64,000 bases of DNA from NCBI RefSeq assembly GCF_050003625.1, contig NC_134398.1, positions 87,359,983 to 87,423,982 of the forward strand, written 5' to 3'. Position numbers and translations under genes: made by a program. Each line of letters starts with the position of its first letter. Within the stretch, counting starts at the first letter, position 1. Shown here in pieces: positions 57,922 through 64,000 of this stretch. This DNA comes from Haematobia irritans. Taxonomy: Eukaryota; Arthropoda; Insecta; Diptera; Muscidae. The notes under the pieces were generated by a model that had not been told where the DNA came from, did no database searches, and saw nothing but the letters and a program-made list of their open reading frames with translations.

Positions 57922-59640
57922 TAGAACTAGCGTAACCCGGCCCGCTTCGCTGCGCCTTCCGAAGCGTATTTGTACAAACATTTTTCGTTAACTTAGTCAA
58001 CCATATCCTTCGTGCTGAAAACAAATTCGAAAAGATTTGAATTCTTTCAAACAAGTAGTCCGATTTGCCTTTTCGTTTATAGGTACAAATACGGCGGATA
58101 TGCATATGTAAAACGGTTCGTCTTAAAAAATGTCGGGGAGAGGGTGTACCCTTTCCTCCAAATTTTTTTAAATAATGTTCTGTATTCAAGTAGTTGGACA
58201 ATCTTCTATATTTCTTCAACATATCTGAAAATTAAGCACTACATTATAATGAAATACAAAGAATTACTGTTTCCCATCCAATAAATCGGAAAAAGCAAAA
58301 GTAGTAAAAAATTTTACCACATTAACATTTGCTAAAATGTTGGAAAATGATGCACCCTCTACGTTGGCTACCAATTTCATGTAAATTTAAGTTCTTTACT
58401 AAAAAGAAGTCTGTCAGAAGCCTGTGCAAAAATCATAAAATTATGTACCGAGTTCCCATTTACGGACAACCATCTACTTTCAATTTAAGAATTGAAAGTA
58501 TATTAATTTCACAACTACTCAATGGTCCCTATAAATTCTATCGAAGTAAATAGACAAAGTTTATTTCAATTTTCCCCTTCCCCAACCAGATATCGAAAAA
58601 TCATATACTAATTTAAAAATCATGTTTAAATTTAATCACCTCCTCCCACGTTCCCTGTAAATTTCAAGTAGATCGGAGATGTTTAAATTTTGCTCTATTG
58701 TTTTAAAGGAACGTCACTTTCCTCGAGACAATATCGACAAACACCGTAGTGAATAGAACCCCTAACCTTCCCTGAAAATTCTTGAAATTCAAGTGTGGGG
58801 CAAGGAAGGTTGCCTCTTCGTTCATAACCTTCCCCCACTGCTTTTGCAAATTTCAAGAAAACTTAAGAATTTTGGTTTTTTTCAGTTTTAGAGGAGGAAC
58901 CCCGACCAAATATCGAAAAGTGATGTAGCGTATCTTTTGTAAACGTCCCAGAAAATGTCAAGCAAATTATAAGCCTAAAGAGGCGGATTCTCTTCCTCCA
59001 AATATCACAAAATCAGGTATCAACTATTAATATCGTAACCTCTCCCCAGTCCTCTGTAAATTTCAAGTAACTCGGTAAAGTTTAATTGTTTCTCTGTATG
59101 TACTTAAGAGAAGCGGATGTCTCCATATGCCCTTTTATTTTTATTAAAAAATCAGGAACCTGAAATAAATTTCATAACCTCACCCATTTTTCCGTAAAAT
59201 TTCAGTCGGGGAGTTTAGTTTTGTTTTCATTGTACTTAAAAAAAGTCGGGCAAAGGGGTGGTCCCCCTCCCCGACCAAATATCGAAAAATAATGTAGCGG
59301 ATTTTTGTCTAGATGCCAACACCAACATTCTATGAAAATTTCAAGCAAATCGCATAATTTTGTTCCAAGTTTCAAAAAGTAGGGCAAGGGGGAGGCCCCC
59401 CTCCCCGTCCACATATGAAATCATCAGGTAGCCCATATTATTCCATAACCTCACCGCTTGTTCTCTGTAAATCTCAGATAATTTAGAGAATTTTAGTTTT
59501 TCCACTGTACTTTGAAAAAAGTCGAACAAAGGGGAGGTCTCCCTCCGCCACAACCCCAACCTTCAATGCCAACCCGTTTCGGAGCCAACTCGGAACATAC
59601 AAACAAACAAACAAATAAACAAACATAGATTGAATTTTAT
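57922..59640. repeat. Decayed repeat from TAGCGTAACCCGGCCC to the CAAACAAACAAA run
   Basis: It starts AACTAGCGTAACCCGGCCCG and ends in AACATACAAACAAACAAAC. Between them are poorly conserved units of roughly 160-190 bp containing TGTAAATTTCAAGTA and GGGGAGGCCCCCCTCCCCG-like segments. Similar paired motifs occur in many arthropod repeats (memory only). No gene is seen. Confidence 0.5.
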
Positions 59641-59865
59641 AAAAAAGTTTGTCAAAATTTTATTTCAATTGAAAATTTTGTAAACATTTTATTTCTATAG
59701 GAAATTTTTGCAAAATTTTATTTCTATAGAAAAAATTTTGCAAATTTTTTTTTTGTAGATTTTTTTTGCAAAATTTTATTTCTATAGAAAATTTTTGCAA
59801 AATTTTATTTCTATAGAAAATTTTTGCAAAATTTTATTTATATAGAAAATTTTGTCAAAATTTTA
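59636..59865. repeat. AT-rich minisatellite, fifth tract
   Basis: About ten units of TTTATTTCTATAGAAAATTT with TTGCAAAA spacers. Confidence 0.75.
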
Positions 59866-60469
59866 TTTTCTTTAAAATTCAGTCTCTTGACAATAATCTT
59901 CCAATGAAATTTTTGTTGAAATTTAGTAAAAAGTACCTTTCCGCTCAAAAAAATACCTTTTTGTACTTCCTTAAAATTTGTATTTTCCATCCCTGAGTAA
60001 CTGGCAAAGTGACCAAAGTTTTTAAAAGAATATGCACGCTGAATTAAGCAGGTTCTTTTCGCAGTTTTGCGCCATTTCATTTGCACATGTGTGTTTGGCT
60101 GTTTCATTGTTGTTGCTATGGCCAAACAAAGCGAGTCATGTTCACAAAAAGAACAACAAACGCACATAAAAAGCAGAAAGACATTTTCCAAAAATGAAAT
60201 TTGTGGTACGAGAACAAAAACAATTTGTTTTTTTCGACCGTCGTTTGACGGGCTTTTCAACTAGTATTCTAGGATTTGTGCAAGTTTTATAGGTAAGCGT
60301 TTTTCAAAATAAAACCTTCAGCTTTTCTTCAACATCTTCGATAAGATTTTTCTATGCAGCTAAAAATATATATTTATTTATCTAAAAACATTCATTCATT
60401 TCGGGGGGGGGGGGGGGGTTTGATCCCCTTCACCCCCCCCCCCCCCCTGAATACGGCCTTGCTCTTTCA

Positions 60470-61115
60470 CGTAAATTTCTTGGTTGACAGTCCCGGAAGC
60501 TATGAAAATGCTGCTCTTCAAGCCACAGGTACAGATGGCCAAACCAGATATTTCTTTGCGAACTTTGACAGTTTTATGTGCTTGAAAATATCTGCTACCT
60601 TTCCCCTTCCTTTTGCCGTATAAAACTCCTGTCCCGGAAGCTGCTTGTAGTCGGCTTTGACGTAGGTTTCGTCGTCCATTACCTCGTAGTCAAACTTCGT
60701 CAGCATCGTCGTGTACAGCCTCCTGCATCGCGCTTTGGCCGTCGTATTTAGTTTATCATCGCGATTTGGAGTCACTACCTTCTTATAAGTCGATAGCCCG
60801 GCTGGTTTTTTTGGCTCGATGCACGGTTGTAGACGATACACCCAGCTTATTTGCGGCATCTCGGAGAGAGAGGTTAGGGTTTCGCTTGAAACTACCGGCA
60901 ACTCTCTTTGTCGTCTCAGCGACTTCCGGTTTTCGATTTCCCCCCGATCCAGACTTCCTGGCTGTCGACAAACGTTCCCCAAACACTTTAATTACATTTG
61001 TAACGGTTGATTTGGCAACTTTTAGCGATTTTGCCAGCTTTGCGTGCGAGTAGCTTGGATATTCGCGATGCGCGCGCAAAATTTTGATACGCTGCTCTTC
61101 TTGCTTGGACGGCAT
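60470..61115 (-). pseudogene. DD37E transposase, N-terminal part
   Basis: Start ATG at 61115: PSKQEEQRIKILRAHREYPS, then an HTH SHAKLAKSLKVAKSTVTNVI and a second HTH SLRDAANKLGVSSTTVHRAK. One extra A in a 7-A run near 60808 shifts the frame. It continues KKPAGLSTYKKVVTPNRDDK, DYEVMDDETYVKADYKQLPG (first catalytic Asp region) and LVWPSVPVA, then GLKSSIFIASGTVNQE up to the hAT insertion. Together with 56868-57230 the protein would be about 340 residues, the normal size for the family. Confidence 0.85.
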
Positions 61116-61190
61116 TTTGACAACTGAAGAGTGAATTCCAAAATCAAAATAGGAGCAAATTCTACACACACACATTCAAAATGAGGGGTG

Positions 61191-61589
61191 TTCAGGAGGG
61201 GTGTGTTTATTTATTATCTATATGTTATGTTGATACCTTTCGTCAACTGTCCATCTAAATACCTTTCTCTCGCTCTCCGAATAAGATGATTACTCGAAAT
61301 TTTTAAGTATGTTTATATCCACAAAGATTATTATTATGAAAAATGTATGTCCCAAACATTTTATGCTAATTCATACATCATATCTTCGCACTTTAATATA
61401 TTGTTTTTAAAAAATTCAGTTTGGCGCCTTAAAAATATATACACACAAAGAAAATTTCAATAAAATTTTTTTCTACCAGTGTATGCCTAAGATGAAACAT
61501 AATATGTTTAAACAATACAAACAATATTTTGTTTCGACCAATTCTGAAAATATATATGCTTGAAGCAGAATGTGTTTTCCCATTGCAAT
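61191..61589. other. V-like fragments, no gene
   Basis: It contains pieces shared with V element 4 and V element 1 (CTTTCGTCAACTGTCC, ATATATGCTTGAAGCAGAAT) but no complete termini. Confidence 0.4.
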
Positions 61590-61710
61590 TAGAAGGCCAA
61601 ATTCAACGCGACCGGATACAATTTGTTCCTCCATGAGGGTCCAGAAGTAAAATCATGAGAGTTGGTCTATACTGGAGTTCTATAAAATTATGAACCAATT
61701 TGTTTGCATG
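61590..61710 (+). mobile_element. Family I element, copy g, left part
   Basis: A diverged array unit (CAAATTCAACGCGACCGGAT, CTCCATGAGGGTCCAGAAGT), cut at TTTGCATG by V element 6 and resumed at 62670. Confidence 0.55.
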
Positions 61711-62667
61711 CACCCTTACAAAAAAACCGCTTCTGTAACATACACTCCCAAACATATTTTGCTTCAAGCATATACATTTTTGGGTATTGCCCAAACATTT
61801 ATATGTTTGATCTCTTCCAATATATAATATGTTTGAAAGCATATTGGTCTAAACAATATATGTTTGGGTAGTCTAAGTTCCAAACATTTTGTATTTTTGC
61901 ATCCAAATTCAATAATGTTGTCTTCCAAAAAACAATATGTTATTATGTGAACATATAATATGTTTGGAAGCATTTTGCACCCAAAAATATTATATGCTTA
62001 AAAAAAATTCTCCCAAACAATATTGTGCTCAAAATTTTATTTATTTATTTATATATTTACAATCATAATGAATTATGAAAATAAACAGGTAATATAGGTG
62101 CTAACAACATAGGTTTTCGACCTAAATGCTCAAAATTTTGTTTCTGCCTAATTGTATATTCCCCCACATCTTTCTCACTTCCACGAGATTTTTTAGTTCT
62201 TAGCACCTTTTTCTGTAATACAAACATTGTAGAAGAAATTATTCAATTTTATGATTTTTTTTATTTTAATTTTACCTTTTGCCGGACGGGGATTCGAACA
62301 GCGGACCACACAGTTTGTAAGGATCAAAAAAGTAGCTGATCAATTGCCCAAGGAAAAATAAAATTTTAATTTTGTAATAACAAGCAACAGCCACCAACTT
62401 AATTCAATATCGCTCCCTGTTAAATAGCGCTCCAAGCTACTAAACAAATATATGTTTATAGGCTATTTCTAAATTAATATATGTTTGCATCCAAGCATAT
62501 TATATTTACAAACATTTTATGTCCCAAACATAATATGTTCTAACATATTAACATATATGTCCCAAACATGTTATGCTAGTTTATGAACATTATATGCTTG
62601 CACTCAAAAATATTGTGTTTAAAAATGTGTGTTCCAAACATATGTAAAACAGTCTTTTTCATCCGTG
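61711..62667. mobile_element. V element 6 (957 bp, uninterrupted)
   Basis: Ends CACCCTTACAAAAAAACCGC and, inverted, CACGGATGAAAAAGACTG; TG on both sides. It is nearly identical to V element 5 in the opposite orientation and carries the uninterrupted version of the retrotransposon target, ATGTTAATATGTTAGAAC in reverse near 62540. Confidence 0.75.
62275..62345 (-). ncRNA. tRNA-like module, type 1
   Basis: The minus strand has GTGTGGTCCGCTGTTCGAAT then CCCCGTCCGGCAAAAGG, an intact B-box (GTTCGAATCCC). The A-box side is diverged. It is the unrearranged sister of the module at 50561. Confidence 0.55.
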
Positions 62668-62669
62668 TG

Positions 62670-63069
62670 GTTATTTAGAAGCATATAGTGGCATCACGTA
62701 CCGAACTTCAACTGCATTGAATGCAATTTGGAGGTATTGGTTTATATGGGAGCTAGATATAATTATGGACCGATGCCGACCAATTTTTGTATGGTTGTCA
62801 TGTTTTTAGTCAGATCAGATGAAAGTTGCTCTTCTAAGGGTCTCCTGAGACGAAATCCGGGGAGCGGTTGATAACTACAACTTGTACAAAGTTTCAAGTC
62901 TGTCTTTCGGAAGTTAGCTTGATTGTAACAGACGGACGGACGGACATCACTAGATCGACTCAAAATTTCACTCGACCCAGAATATACATGCTTAATGGGG
63001 TCTGAAATCACTATTTCGATGTGTTACAAACGGAATGACAAAGTTATGACATACTGTGATGGAGGGTAC
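62670..63069 (+). mobile_element. Family I element, copy g, right part
   Basis: The last array unit and the cap: GACGGACGGACGGACATCAC, TATTTCGATGTGTTACAAAC, ending GATGGAGGGTA, where an R-type terminus follows. Confidence 0.65.
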
Positions 63070-64000
63070 ACAGAAAAAAGTAAACTGTTTTATAGCAAGA
63101 ATGAACTACGTCGTACGAAAATTCAACTAAATTATACTCCACATTTTGAGGATTCCACAAAGCCTTGTTAAAGTCAGGGAAATTTAAAGCCCTGGTGTAC
63201 TTTTTAACTTTAATTCACGAAATTACATCCAATCATAGAAGAAGAGATGAAGTAAAAGCAAAGAAGAAAATCATTGGCGCCAAATCATGACCATTTTAAC
63301 CATACAGTAGTTCATTCTTACTATTTTTTAGAATCGTACGACAATTTTCTTTTGCTTTAGTTCATATTGAACTTATGTGTACGGTCATTGAACTTTCTAC
63401 CCAAGTTTAGTTCATAAAATATTTGAGACATGCTTAAAACAGGAAATTTTCATTGGGCTGTGGAAGATTTCGAAAACAAAAATAATAAAATTTAACTCAA
63501 ATGATTTTTTTTTTTGCAATAAAAGCAAGTTTAATTTACCGTTAGTTTAACTTCGGATTTTTTTTTTTTGGTGTATAAAAATTAACTTGTTGGTAGAAAA
63601 AATAGCTTAGAGGTCCAATAATTTATTAAAACTAGTTGTCTGACACGAAAGAATTCGTCACTTGAAAAGAATAAAAACTAATTTTTTTAATTTTAACTTG
63701 CCTTTTTTGTTATATATTTATAAATTTCTAGTTGTGATATAGATTTAAAACTGCATCATAAAGTCGACATAGGACATTTTTAAAGAAAGGTAACGTTGTG
63801 TGTATCCTGATTTATATTTTGTAACTTTTAGTTCACATTTTACTCATATCCCTCATCTATGAGACTTTTTATAGTTGACAAAAACGTCCCCACATCCAAA
63901 TGTTAAATGTTAATAAAAATAGTTTTCATTCCTCATGTATTTTGGCTTATAACACCCCTGCCAACATTGTCTTGTGGATTTAAGAACAGCTAGGTATTTT
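63070..64000. mobile_element. Element R copy 2, continues past the window
   Basis: It starts CACAGAAAAAAGTAAACTG after TA and contains several TAGTTCAT/ATGAACTA motifs like R copy 1. An exon-like block 63732-63789 has a TTTCTAG acceptor and AAAG|GTAACG donor, which is weak. The other end is outside the window. Confidence 0.5.

Larger units (their letters stand above)
57554..59995. mobile_element. Nested hAT-like element with CAGGGATGGAAAATAC ends
   Basis: Flanked by AGTAAATG (57546-57553) and AGTAACTG (59996-60003), a 7/8 match. Ends CAGGGATAGAAAATGC and, inverted, CAGGGATGGAAAATAC. No transposase; the interior is a decayed tandem repeat and an AT minisatellite. The duplication and CAGGG ends indicate hAT. 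Confidence 0.75.
57239..60461 (-). mobile_element. hAT element with CAAGGCCGTA ends
   Basis: It is flanked by the exact 8-bp duplication CTCTTTCA (57231-57238, 60462-60469) inside transposase coding sequence. Ends TAAGGCCGTAGCCAGGATTT and, inverted, CAAGGCCGTATTCAGGGGGG, each followed by a long G (or C) run. A hAT dimerisation-domain fragment shows it was once coding on the minus strand. A second hAT is inserted in it. Confidence 0.85.
56741..61190 (-). mobile_element. ITmD37E-type Tc1/mariner element, interrupted
   Basis: The left end AAGGGTGATATGGTCAAAAT follows TA (56739-56740). The right end is eroded or replaced near 61190 (GAGGGGTGTTCAGGAGGGG). Inside is a minus-strand transposase cut by a 3.2 kb hAT element. 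Without the insert it would be about 1.2 kb. Confidence 0.75.

Noticed and set aside
56911..61053. Plus-strand frames over 56.9-57.2 and 60.7-61.05 kb
   Set aside because: They are shadows of the minus-strand DD37E transposase, which has all family motifs.
50943..61973. Nearly identical 69-residue frames at 50943-51152 (+) and 61764-61973 (-)
   Set aside because: They are the two copies of the V element interior, AT-rich and motif-repetitive; identity follows from element age, not coding.

Overview
The window looks like gene-poor, repeat-saturated DNA from a higher fly. It is strongly AT-rich and its introns are short. It holds a decayed mariner whose termini and reading frames closely resemble Himar1 of the horn fly, and many TA-flanked inverted-repeat elements. 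A calyptrate or muscid fly (horn fly or stable fly group) is my inference; no single-copy marker gene is present to prove it. Almost every long open frame belongs to a transposon or is an accident of a tandem repeat.

Layout. 0-4.7 kb: a degraded jockey-like LINE, a possible Harbinger scrap, an unknown coding-looking fragment and two TA-flanked elements (called V here). 4.8-7.2 kb: a DD41D mariner split by a 1.5 kb repeat element (family I). 7.8-19.3 kb: nested repeats, namely family I copies with exact 153-bp internal arrays, a TTAA-flanked piggyBac-like element, and a 2.8 kb TIR element (R) holding tandem exon-like units with splice signals. 20-29 kb: family III, family I, V and Q elements and a tiny target-duplicated retroposon. 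29.0-31.3 kb: a non-autonomous hAT with 8-bp target duplication. 31.9-36.0 kb: a 4.1 kb near-perfect palindrome. 36-41 kb: Q, family III and tRNA-like-bearing elements. 41.1-41.8 kb: the best candidate host gene (three small exons, minus strand). 42.4-43.3 kb: a second DD41D mariner. 44.2-50.4 kb: a nearly intact, very young Ty3/gypsy LTR retrotransposon inside a V element. 52.9-55.8 kb: a family II copy and the Himar-like mariner. 56.7-61.2 kb: three nested DNA transposons. 61.6-64 kb: family I, V and R elements.

Only the LTR retrotransposon forms a working-looking set: LTR promoter, tRNA-Leu-like primer site, SAP-domain Gag, a -1 frameshift cassette, then protease, RT, RNase H and integrase. 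One base lost in pol breaks it. The other transposases are broken or truncated. The nesting order can be read directly, and several empty or paralogous sites within the window define element ends to the base.

Most unusual: (1) three diverged dispersed families (I, II, III) keep the same 153-bp internal period and covarying subterminal inverted repeats, and sit between A-tracts; (2) exon-like tandem units with acceptor and donor sites inside element R; (3) pairs of convergent tRNA-like modules inside TIR elements, one altered by a visible template-switch inversion; (4) a large palindrome carrying a LINE fragment in each arm and a separate broken ORF at its centre.
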